DNA from: Phycisphaeraceae bacterium
GTDB taxonomy: Bacteria > Planctomycetota > Phycisphaerae > Phycisphaerales > Phycisphaeraceae
DNA: 41,306 bases
Reading direction: 5' to 3'
Assembly: GCA_002704825.1 (NCBI GenBank)
Contig: PAIY01000109.1
Span: 1 to 41,306 of the forward strand
The translations under genes were made by a program, and so were the position numbers. The notes below the pieces were generated by a model, which worked only from the letters and a program-made list of their open reading frames with translations, searched no databases and was not told the origin of the DNA. Shown in pieces: positions 31,845-39,094 of this stretch. Every line of letters begins with the position of its first letter. The stretch's first letter is position 1.

Positions 31845-32034
31845 GGCTGTGAAGATAGGCAAAAACAGGCCCAAATTCAAGATTCGTCCTGATTTTTACA
31901 CCAGTAATCCACATCCAATCCGGTGGATTGCGGATAAAAATGAACGAAAATCAGCAAAACTTAGAATGACTTTAGTTTACAAGCGTCCAATAAAGATAAA
32001 ATTGACTTTTTCTTGAAATGGCCCACAAAAAACG

Positions 32035-32063
32035 TTGACACATCTAAAAATACCGGATACTCT
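32035..32063 (+). promoter_or_regulatory. Promoter of the candidate structured RNA
   Basis: A perfect -35 TTGACA (32035-32040) is followed by TACTCT after 17 bp (32058-32063), or by GATACT after 15 bp. GATACT is also the -10 upstream of the mannosidase. Transcription would begin near 32068, with no ORF of note for the next 880 bp. Confidence 0.5.
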
Positions 32064-32067
32064 TTTA

Positions 32068-32487
32068 ACCAGACAAGCCGACGGGTTCGACTGTCTAACG
32101 AACAGAACCAATCAGCACTTGATGACTGTCAGTTCTGGGAAAACATCGAGCGAGTTTAAAGGTCGTTATTGACTCTCGCATCCGTCGGATTTGATTGAAA
32201 ACCGAATAAGCGTTTAGCCGGAGCATTCAACAGTTTTTGTGTTGCGTGCACTGATCTGAAAAGGTCGTAACGGTTTGACGCAACGTCATGAGGTGTGGCC
32301 GGCCGCAGAAGGGAAGGCGGGAACTTTTGTGGCCGGTCGCTTTTTTTGACCCCCTCCACGTGTCGTTTTGCTGCATTTGTAATGAGTTCGCAGCCAACCC
32401 CGACGACACGAGACCATAACCTGATCCGAGTAGTGCCGGATCATGGTGCCGGGCAGTGGATGAAACCCCCACGCCCGGCTTTTTTTA
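32068..32487 (+). ncRNA. Candidate structured non-coding RNA locus
   Basis: The 31845-32951 gap lies between divergent genes. From about 32068 it contains, in order: AGACA/TGTCT (32071-32096), CAGAAC/GTTCTG (32103-32137) and GTTGCGT/ACGCAAC (32241-32284). Then CCGGCCGCAGAAG/CTTTTGTGGCCGG (13 bp with two G-U pairs, 32299-32336) is followed by T7 at 32341-32347. Next come CGTGTCGT/ACGACACG with inner GCTGC/GCAGC (32359-32410) and ACCA-TGATCCG/CGGATCA-TGGT (32413-32447). Last is GCCGGGC-a-GTGG/CCAC-GCCCGGC (32448-32479) with T7 at 32480-32486. It reads as one RNA of about 420 nt, or as two RNAs of about 280 and 135 nt each ending in a terminator. It matched no RNA class I know; tRNA, tmRNA, RNase P and c-di-GMP riboswitch signatures are absent. 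Confidence 0.5.
32448..32486 (+). terminator. Rho-independent terminator of the candidate RNA
   Basis: GCCGGGC-a-GTGG pairs with CCAC-GCCCGGC (11 bp, one bulge, 9-nt loop) and is followed by seven T residues. This is a textbook intrinsic terminator without an upstream coding gene on this strand. Confidence 0.8.
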
Positions 32488-32518
32488 TGCGCCCACTGCC
32501 CGGAAGTCTCACCACCCC

Positions 32519-32615
32519 AAAGCCGTGGCCCTCCCGGGTCACGGGTTGTCTTGATGAAAACACCAATGATGATCAGATACTCCATGCGTCATCAGCGACA
32601 CACAGTGTCGCAGCT
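32519..32615. repeat. AAAGCCGTG hairpin followed by a TAGCTGC hairpin
   Basis: AAAGCCGTGGCCCTCCCGGG then TCACGGGTTG (32519-32547) is a family B copy with CCC/GGG inner stem. CATCAGCGACAC-ACA-GTGTCGCAGCTA (about 32588-32615) is a TAGC(C/T)GC-family hairpin in reverse. Confidence 0.65.
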
Positions 32616-32951
32616 ATTTTCAATCGCACTTCGTTTCAGATAACCGTTTTCAATTCAATCGCGCGATGAAAATCACACACGATTCACAGCATCAATCACG
32701 TGATAAGTGCCTTTAATCACCCTTCAAACACAAGACCTTGCTCGCATTGTTCAGATACGGTTAGAAAGCGGTCAAACATTTCTCATCGCTTACTTTGGTA
32801 TCAGATAGTTCCGACATAGTTGGCAAAGGGGAAGGTCAACCTCACAGGTTCGCTGGAGTTTGTGACTCCAAGTGTTTACCGCGATCAGTGTGACGTAACC
32901 GCCGGCGCACAGGGTCGCACCCACCCGAGTTGTTTAACGAACAGGTGCACA

Positions 32952-34373
32952 ATGTCGACGCAATCAAGTATGGACCATCCGACCCAACAGGCCACCAAAG
33001 CCCTGCAGCATGTGACCACGCTCATGGAGATGAAGGCACATGCTGCCTGCTACTACCGCGAAGATCACAAAACGCCGCTGGCACAAATCGTCAAAACTTT
33101 CGACAACGATCTATCCGTCACCGGCGTGATCGTGCTCGATGGACTCCGGCGACACATGGTCCTTTCACGTGTCGGGACCGAACGCATTCTCGCAAGGCCC
33201 TACTGCCGTGAACTGTTTCTCAGTAAGCCCGTTGATACGCTCATGGAAGTCTGGCCCTACGAGCCGATGGAGTTCCCCGGCAATACGCCTGTCTCTGACG
33301 CGGTGAATCTCGCATTGCAACGGCCGGTGGAATGTCGCTATGAGCCGATCATCGCGGTTGAAGACGATCAGACCTATTATCTGCTTGATCTGTTCCCATT
33401 ACTCAACGAACAATGTCGCTCACTGTCCTCTGCTTTGGTTGATCTCAAACGTCAACAGGAAGCCCGACGCCAGGCTGAGAGTGAACGCGAACGCCTGCAT
33501 CACCGGCTTGTTGCTCTCAGCCGCCAATCCGGGATGGCAGAGATCGCTACCGGTGTCCTGCACAACGTGGGCAATGTGCTTAACTCCGTGAACGTCTCAG
33601 CCAACACCATCAACAACAAACTCCAGCAATCACGCCTGCCCAATCTCGGTAAGACGCTGGACCTGATTGATCAGCATCGCGGCAACCTCGGTGAATTTTT
33701 CTCGGCTGACGAAAAAGGCCTGAAAATCCCCGGTTATATGACCAAACTCTACGAAGCGTTGAACCTCGAACATCAAGCCATCGCCGACGAACTTGACTCG
33801 CTGGTTCGCAGTGTGGAACACATCAAACACATCGTCTCCGCCCAGCAGTCGCATGCGAAGGTGACGGTTACCAACGAGAAACTCCAGCTTGAAGACCTCG
33901 TCGAGGACGCCATTGCCATGAACCGCAACTCGCTGGATCGGCATGGTGTTCGCATTGAACGCGACTTCTGCAATCTCCCATCCATTCAGGCGGATCGACA
34001 TATGGTGCTCCAGATTCTGGTGAACCTGATCTCCAATGCCAAAAAAGCCATGGGCGCCAATCCGGTGAATGACCGCAAGATCACCATCCGCAGTTTCATG
34101 ACCGAAGACGACAACAGCAAACCCATGGCACACATCACCGTCACCGACAACGGCACGGGTATCGCCGTTGATGACCTGGACAAAATCTTCACTCGCGGCT
34201 TTACCACTGATAAACAAGGTCACGGGTTTGGCCTGCATAACTCAGCCAACAATGCAGCGATGATGAAGGGTTCACTGACGGTTAACAGTTCTGGTCTGGG
34301 ACAGGGGGCGACGTTTGAATTGACTTTACCCATGGGTCAAGCCACGTCGCAGAGCCGGGAGCTTGCAGCATGA
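32952..34373 (+). CDS. Sensor histidine kinase with N-terminal CBS-like domain
   Basis: The 473-residue soluble protein has an N-terminal region (about 35-155) resembling a divergent CBS pair ([12 protein letters not shown]...[20 protein letters not shown] and [21 protein letters not shown]). A coiled coil follows (about 160-190), then an atypical phospho-acceptor segment [17 protein letters not shown] (H204). The ATPase domain shows [19 protein letters not shown] and [12 protein letters not shown]. Histidine in HNVGN is typical of one kinase subfamily. ATG 32952 has ACAGGTG close by; the frame is open from TTG 32820, but I take the shorter form. Its stop overlaps the next start (ATGA), so it is translationally coupled to the REC-GGDEF-EAL regulator, its probable partner. 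Confidence 0.85.
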   Translation: MSTQSSMDHPTQQATKALQHVTTLMEMKAHAACYYREDHKTPLAQIVKTFDNDLSVTGVIVLDGLRRHMVLSRVGTERILARPYCRELFLSKPVDTLMEVWPYEPMEFPGNTPVSDAVNLALQRPVECRYEPIIAVEDDQTYYLLDLFPLLNEQCRSLSSALVDLKRQQEARRQAESERERLHHRLVALSRQSGMAEIATGVLHNVGNVLNSVNVSANTINNKLQQSRLPNLGKTLDLIDQHRGNLGEFFSADEKGLKIPGYMTKLYEALNLEHQAIADELDSLVRSVEHIKHIVSAQQSHAKVTVTNEKLQLEDLVEDAIAMNRNSLDRHGVRIERDFCNLPSIQADRHMVLQILVNLISNAKKAMGANPVNDRKITIRSFMTEDDNSKPMAHITVTDNGTGIAVDDLDKIFTRGFTTDKQGHGFGLHNSANNAAMMKGSLTVNSSGLGQGATFELTLPMGQATSQSRELAA

Positions 34374-36286
34374 TCCAGTGTGACCGCAAAATCAACCGAC
34401 GCATCCTCATCATTGATGACACCGAATCCATTCACCAGGACTTCTGTAAAGCCCTGCAGGGTGACCCGGACGACATGGACCTTGCAGCCGAAGAAGCTGA
34501 ACTCTTTGGTGAGTCCGAAGCGAACAATCGTCCCAACATCACGTATCAAGTGGACTCTGCCATGCAGGGGCGTGATGGTTTATCCAAAGTCATTGCTGCG
34601 GTCGATGAAGGTCAACCTTACGCCGTTGCCTTTGTGGATATGCGCATGCCCCCCGGCTGGGATGGCGTGCAGACCATCAGTCGACTGTGGGAGAAAGACC
34701 CCAATCTTCAGGTGGTGATTTGTACAGCCTATTCCGACTATTCATGGGAACAGATCATCGAGCGGCTTGGGATGAGTGACCGTATGCTTATTCTCAAAAA
34801 GCCGTTTGATCCTGCTGAGGTGGCGCAGCTTGCCTTGGCGTTAACCGAGAAATGGTCCGTCACGCATCAAGCCAACAACATGGTGCGCACGTTGGAAAAA
34901 CTCGTCGAAGACCGCACCAATGAACTCCGCCATGCTGCAACGCATGACAACCTCACGGGGTTAGCCAACCGCACGCGCATTGAAAGTTGTCTGATCAAAG
35001 CGATCACCGACTATCAGGCAACGCGACATAAATACGCGGTGATGTTCATGGACCTGGATCGGTTCAAGATCATCAACGATTCACTGGGACATAAAATCGG
35101 TGATGCACTGCTTAAGGAAATCGCTAACCGTATCACCATCGTCATTGAACGCATGATGCAAAGCACGCATCGCGATTGCACGATGACACCCGGGCGTATT
35201 GGTGGCGATGAGTTTGTGCTTATGGTGCAGTATTCAGGTGATCATCAACGGATCATGGAAATCGCTGCACAGATGCTTGCTGAGATCCGTAAGCCTTACA
35301 ACCTATCAGGCCGTGAATGTCACACGACCACGAGCATCGGCGTGACGTTTGGTGAGTTTGATTACGATGACCCGTTGGACGTTCTGCGTGATGCGGACGC
35401 TGCGATGTACCGGGCAAAAAGTGATGGGAAGGATCAATGTGTCTGCTTCGATCAATCCGTCCACGAAGCGTACATGGACCGATTGATGCTTGAAGAGGAG
35501 CTGCGCATCGCGGTGGAAGATCACTCAGCAACGATGCACTATCAGCCGATCGTCGACTTGCGGGATGGCCGGATACTCGGGTTTGAAGCGCTGGTGCGTT
35601 GGCATCACGCGCGACTTGGATTCATCTCGCCCGTCCGGTTCATCCCCATTGCTGAAGAGACCGGCTTGATCGTGCCCCTGGGCAAACAGATTTTCACCAT
35701 GGCGGTCAAACAACTCGTCGCCTGGCAGAAACAATTCAATCTCCCGCTGACCATGAACATTAATCTTTCCAAACGACAGGTCATCGAACCGGACCTGGTC
35801 AACTGGATCGCGCACCTGCTCAAGGAAGAAAAACCCATCGCAGGCACGGTGAAAATTGAAGTCACCGAGTCGGTCATCATGGATGCGCCCGACCTCATCG
35901 CACCGACCCTGCATCAACTGCGTCAACTGAACATGCCCATCTGCATGGATGACTTTGGGACCGGCCACTCGTCACTACATTGTCTGAATCGTTTCCCGAT
36001 TGACGTATTGAAAATCGACCGCGCGTTTATCAACAACATGTCCATTCAGCGCGATTACTCCGCTGTGGTCTTTGCCATTCTCACGCTCGCTCAGAACATG
36101 AACGTGCAGGTCGTTGCTGAAGGTCTGGAAACCGAAGACCAACTCGCACAGCTGCAGGCATTGGACTGTGATGCTGCACAAGGCTGGTACTTCGCCCGAG
36201 ACCTGAACGTGATGGATGCCACCGCCCTGTTGGAGAAAGGCGCGTCCATGGCTGTGGACTTAAGCGTCATCCGACGTGCAGGGTGA
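34370..36286 (+). CDS. Response regulator with GGDEF and EAL domains
   Basis: The 638-residue protein has a receiver domain (about 10-150; DD in LIIDDTES, phospho-acceptor D90 in FVDMRMPPGWDG, lysine in LKKPFDP). A GGDEF diguanylate cyclase domain follows (GGDEF intact at 278-282; no RxxD inhibitory site at the usual place). The C-terminal EAL phosphodiesterase domain keeps EALVRW (406-411), NLSKRQ, EVTES, DDFGTGHSSL, KIDRAFI and VAEGLE, so all usual catalytic residues are present. It can therefore make or break cyclic di-GMP, with the net direction probably set by phosphorylation from the upstream kinase. Cytoplasmic. Confidence 0.95.
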   Translation: MIQCDRKINRRILIIDDTESIHQDFCKALQGDPDDMDLAAEEAELFGESEANNRPNITYQVDSAMQGRDGLSKVIAAVDEGQPYAVAFVDMRMPPGWDGVQTISRLWEKDPNLQVVICTAYSDYSWEQIIERLGMSDRMLILKKPFDPAEVAQLALALTEKWSVTHQANNMVRTLEKLVEDRTNELRHAATHDNLTGLANRTRIESCLIKAITDYQATRHKYAVMFMDLDRFKIINDSLGHKIGDALLKEIANRITIVIERMMQSTHRDCTMTPGRIGGDEFVLMVQYSGDHQRIMEIAAQMLAEIRKPYNLSGRECHTTTSIGVTFGEFDYDDPLDVLRDADAAMYRAKSDGKDQCVCFDQSVHEAYMDRLMLEEELRIAVEDHSATMHYQPIVDLRDGRILGFEALVRWHHARLGFISPVRFIPIAEETGLIVPLGKQIFTMAVKQLVAWQKQFNLPLTMNINLSKRQVIEPDLVNWIAHLLKEEKPIAGTVKIEVTESVIMDAPDLIAPTLHQLRQLNMPICMDDFGTGHSSLHCLNRFPIDVLKIDRAFINNMSIQRDYSAVVFAILTLAQNMNVQVVAEGLETEDQLAQLQALDCDAAQGWYFARDLNVMDATALLEKGASMAVDLSVIRRAG

Positions 36287-36300
36287 AACAACTTAAAAAT

Positions 36301-36365
36301 AATCTCCATTTCATCGTATTTGTTCGTCATTCCCGCCTGCGCGGGAGTGACGGAAAGTGGAGATT
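36301..36365. repeat. Solo CGTCATTCCCGC hairpin with outer TCTCCA arms
   Basis: CGTCATTCCCGCCTGCGCGG then GAGTGACG (36325-36352) is the two outer ends of the element joined directly. Outer AATCTCCATT and AGTGGAGATT match the arms of 11581-11700. This is an internally deleted copy. Confidence 0.8.
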
Positions 36366-36460
36366 AATTCTTGGAAATGCGCTGGACATCGAACAATTTC
36401 ATATAAACCGTCTGACATCGCATCGGTAAAGTCGCAGCGATGAAGCTATCATGTATCCCA

Positions 36461-37186
36461 ATGCCACGCATCAAGGATCAAGCCATCTGTCTGCGGTTAC
36501 TCGACTGGTCGGAAACCAGTCAGATTGTCCAATTGCTCACCCGCGAGCATGGCAAAGTCAGCGGTTTAGCCAAGGGCTCCAAACGCTTCGCACCCAGCAG
36601 CATCGCGCGCTTCTCCGGTGGCATTGAACTGATGACCGGCGGGGAACTGCTTGCCAACCACAAACCCACCACGGACCTGCTGAACATCACCGAATGGGAT
36701 CTCCAGCAACCCTGGTGGCATGCACGCAAACACCTGCGGACCTGGCAGCTGGGGATGTACGCGGTCGACCTTGCAGCCAACCTCATTGCTGATCACGATC
36801 CGCACCCCGCTTCGTTTGATGCTTTGTTTGAATTCTTCAATACGGTCAAAGACACCGAGCAACTTGATGCTGCCCTGCTTAAACTCCAATGGTTGTTACT
36901 CACCGACGTGGGCTATCGTCCGCAACTGGATCACGATGTCCACACCGGCCAACCACTCACCGACCAGGCAACGTATCAATTTGATGCTTTAGCCGGTGGC
37001 CTATGCAATACGTCATCTTCAAGCACATGGGGTGTCCGCAAACAGACCATCACCCTCCTGCGCGACCTGGCGGACTTCAAACCCTTCGCCCTGGATGGCA
37101 TCGACCGCGCCAATCGCCTGCTATGCAGCTACATCCGCGCCACGCTGGATAAACAGTTACCGACGATGCAATATGTGTTGGGGTGA
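36461..37186 (+). CDS. recO: DNA repair protein RecO
   Basis: Recombination mediator that helps load RecA with RecR in the RecF pathway. The 241-residue protein begins with the OB-fold domain (IKDQAICLRLLDWSETSQIV, LTREHGKVSGLAKGSKR), then a helical domain with LLKLQWLLLTDVGYRPQLD and ALAGGLC. The zinc-binding cysteines seen in many RecO proteins are mostly absent here (GYRPQLDHDVHTG in place of the usual cysteine pair). ATG 36461 fits the domain start better than ATG 36440. It is alone, with repeats on both sides. Confidence 0.88.
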   Translation: MPRIKDQAICLRLLDWSETSQIVQLLTREHGKVSGLAKGSKRFAPSSIARFSGGIELMTGGELLANHKPTTDLLNITEWDLQQPWWHARKHLRTWQLGMYAVDLAANLIADHDPHPASFDALFEFFNTVKDTEQLDAALLKLQWLLLTDVGYRPQLDHDVHTGQPLTDQATYQFDALAGGLCNTSSSSTWGVRKQTITLLRDLADFKPFALDGIDRANRLLCSYIRATLDKQLPTMQYVLG

Positions 37187-37232
37187 GTCTATATTGCTTT
37201 CAAAGTATTCTTCGCCAAATGCATACTCATTC

Positions 37233-37323
37233 CGTCATTCCCGCCTTCCCGGAAGGCGAAAATCCAGTGGCAATCAGTTGCGCTTGCACGGATCACTGGA
37301 CTCCCGCCTGCGCGGGAGTGACG
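37233..37323. repeat. CGTCATTCCCGC-type inverted-repeat element, full copy
   Basis: CGTCATTCCCGCCTTCCCGG ... GCGGGAGTGACG with internal AATCCAGTGG and CACTGGACTCC. It follows recO and may serve as its 3' hairpin. The 385-bp gap to the pilin genes holds this and the hairpins at 37412-37511, and no gene. Confidence 0.85.
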
Positions 37324-37411
37324 GAAAATGAAAATGTACCACGTTTAATATGTCGTAAATAACAATATCAAAATATTGCTATTTACATTGTTACATAGGT
37401 TCAATAAACAG

Positions 37412-37511
37412 CTTCACTGTTTCAGCGACACGCCCCCGGAAGTGTCGCAGCTATTATTTGTTGTGTAACATCTCTATGAACAATAGCTGCATCACTGCGT
37501 GATGCTGTATC
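37412..37511. repeat. Inverted pair of TAGCTGC hairpins
   Basis: TTCAGCGACAC...GTGTCGCAGCTATT faces AATAGCTGCATCAC-TGC-GTGATGCTGTA, about 50 bp apart. The two stems (GACAC/GTGTC and ATCAC/GTGAT) differ by paired changes. It lies in the convergent gap between recO and the minus-strand pilin operon. Confidence 0.7.
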
Positions 37512-37571
37512 GCAAAGCGATAATTAATTGTGATCCATCTTAACGATCAAAGTAAATACTAATATGAAATC

Positions 37572-38294
37572 TCAAGGCAGGTTGCTTGATTGTGCTTGCT
37601 GTAGATAGCTTGTGTCGATGATGTTGTCATTGCCACTGTAGACCATGGATCCATTAGTGGTGTTAAAAAGATTGTCATTTTCAGTTGAATGATCGCCATA
37701 TTGTGTATCGACTTCATAAGTGTGAAGGTAACGCACATGGTTGTCATTGAATCCGACACTGCCTTGCCAGAGTGTTTTTGCGTTGTCTTTGAGATTGACA
37801 TGTACGGATTTAAAGTGTCCTTCATCATCAACAGCGATTGCACGATCGGATAAGACAACTGCTTCGCTATTGGAAGTGTCTTTCCATTCTGCCATGCGTT
37901 TTGCGTTCAGGTCTGAGATATTCAGAAAAGCGTACGAGTAATTGTCGATGGTGGGTTTGATGCCTGTTTGGGTCATTGCGGTTTTGGTCTCCGACGGACT
38001 GATGATGTACTCGCCGGTGAAGTAGTTGTCATCGAGTAAGGCTTGGAAACGATACTCGGTGGAGTAGTCTTCCATACGGTTACCGTCTTTATTGATGCCG
38101 GGATAGTACTTGTTGTTATCCTGAGAAAACAGAACCAGTGCGCTGTGAATCCCCCGGACGGGTGTTGAGTTCTGTGTACATCTTGCGGTTCGTCGTGCAG
38201 CTCCCAGTGTGGGTAGCAAAATACCAATGAGTAACAAAACGATTGCTAAAACCACAATCAACTCAACAAACGTAAAGGCGCGAGGTGTAGACAT
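37572..38294 (-). CDS. Type II secretion/type IV pilin-like protein (pseudopilin), copy 1
   Basis: The 240-residue protein starts MSTPRAFTFVELIVVLAIVL, a prepilin leader with Ala before the Phe at +1 and Glu at +5, then one hydrophobic helix. The mature part is a globular domain with SALVLFSQDNNKYYPGI, FTGEYIISPSE, VVLSDRAIAVDD and VGFNDNHVRYLHTYEVDTQYGD. GGGGAAAAT precedes ATG 38294. The adjacent gene encodes a paralogue, with shared FTGEYIISP(S/A)E, DRA(I/V)A and QYGD(H/Q)ST. It is probably an exported minor pseudopilin processed by a prepilin peptidase that is not in the window. Confidence 0.85.
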   Translation of the reverse strand: MSTPRAFTFVELIVVLAIVLLLIGILLPTLGAARRTARCTQNSTPVRGIHSALVLFSQDNNKYYPGINKDGNRMEDYSTEYRFQALLDDNYFTGEYIISPSETKTAMTQTGIKPTIDNYSYAFLNISDLNAKRMAEWKDTSNSEAVVLSDRAIAVDDEGHFKSVHVNLKDNAKTLWQGSVGFNDNHVRYLHTYEVDTQYGDHSTENDNLFNTTNGSMVYSGNDNIIDTSYLQQAQSSNLP

Positions 38295-38323
38295 ATTTTC
38301 CCCAAATGTGCATAGACTGTGAG

Positions 38324-39037
38324 TTATTCATCGGCAGGTTTATGAAGTGATGTTGAATCAATGATGATCTCATCACCAGAATAAACCATCGAGCCGAGTT
38401 TGGTATCAAAAAGGTTGTCGACTTTGGTAGATTGATCACCGTATTGGGTTGCAAGGATATGCGTTGCTTCGAATGTGACGTGGTTATCGTTCCAGGCAAC
38501 ACTACCCCGCCATTCTGAACCGCCATCGGGTGATTGATTGGTATGGACGGATTTGATATCTCCAGTGTCATTCAATGCCACGGCGCGATCCGATGCGACC
38601 GCTGCCTTGGGGTTGGAAACATCTTTCCATTCAGCGATCCTTGGCGAATCCAATACGCAGAGGTTTAACAGTGCATAGGAGTAGTTTTCTGTTGTGGGTT
38701 TGATACCTGTTTTAGTTAATGCGATTTTGTTTTCTGCTGGACTGATGATGTATTCACCGGTGAAATACTTCTCATCGAGCATCAATTGGAAGCGATACTC
38801 TGTGGAGTAGTCTTCAAGGCGATTACCTTGCGCATCAAAGCCGGGGTAATAGGTGTTGTTGCCTTGCGAATAGAGGACCATAGCCGTGTGAATCCCGCGC
38901 ATTTGCGTGGAACGCTGCAGGCCCGATGCGGATCGACGGTTGAAATTGAGCATCGGCAATATAAAAGCGATCACCAGCATCAAGAAGGTCACCACGGCCA
39001 AGACATCAACCAGTGTAAACGCGCGACGTGTGGACAT
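38324..39037 (-). CDS. Type II secretion/type IV pilin-like protein (pseudopilin), copy 2
   Basis: The 237-residue protein begins MSTRRAFTLVDVLAVVTFLM. The cleavage site again has Ala before Phe, but +5 is Asp instead of the usual Glu, which may alter assembly. The rest parallels copy 1: FTGEYIISPAE, AVASDRAVALND, VAWNDNHVTFEATHILATQYGD and SMVYSGDE. GGGGAAAA precedes ATG 39037, as in copy 1. It sits 29 bp upstream of copy 1, so tandem duplication and co-transcription are likely. Confidence 0.85.
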   Translation of the reverse strand: MSTRRAFTLVDVLAVVTFLMLVIAFILPMLNFNRRSASGLQRSTQMRGIHTAMVLYSQGNNTYYPGFDAQGNRLEDYSTEYRFQLMLDEKYFTGEYIISPAENKIALTKTGIKPTTENYSYALLNLCVLDSPRIAEWKDVSNPKAAVASDRAVALNDTGDIKSVHTNQSPDGGSEWRGSVAWNDNHVTFEATHILATQYGDQSTKVDNLFDTKLGSMVYSGDEIIIDSTSLHKPADE

Positions 39038-39094
39038 GATGTTTTCCCCGTAACTTGAAATGTGTATCTCGTGCTAAACCGCAAGCGGTTTGTT

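Noticed and set aside
32080..32100. GGGTTCGACTGTC resembles a tRNA or tmRNA T-loop
   Set aside because: The five-base stem needed around the loop does not pair, and no acceptor stem or CCA end is present.
32700..32951. Possible c-di-GMP (GEMM-I) riboswitch upstream of the kinase and GGDEF-EAL genes
   Set aside because: The conserved core (GACGCAAAGCC and the tetraloop-receptor pattern) is absent; only local hairpins are visible.
37187..37571. Repeats after recO considered as a CRISPR array
   Set aside because: They are hairpins in inverted orientation with no regular direct repeats or spacers, and no cas genes are nearby.
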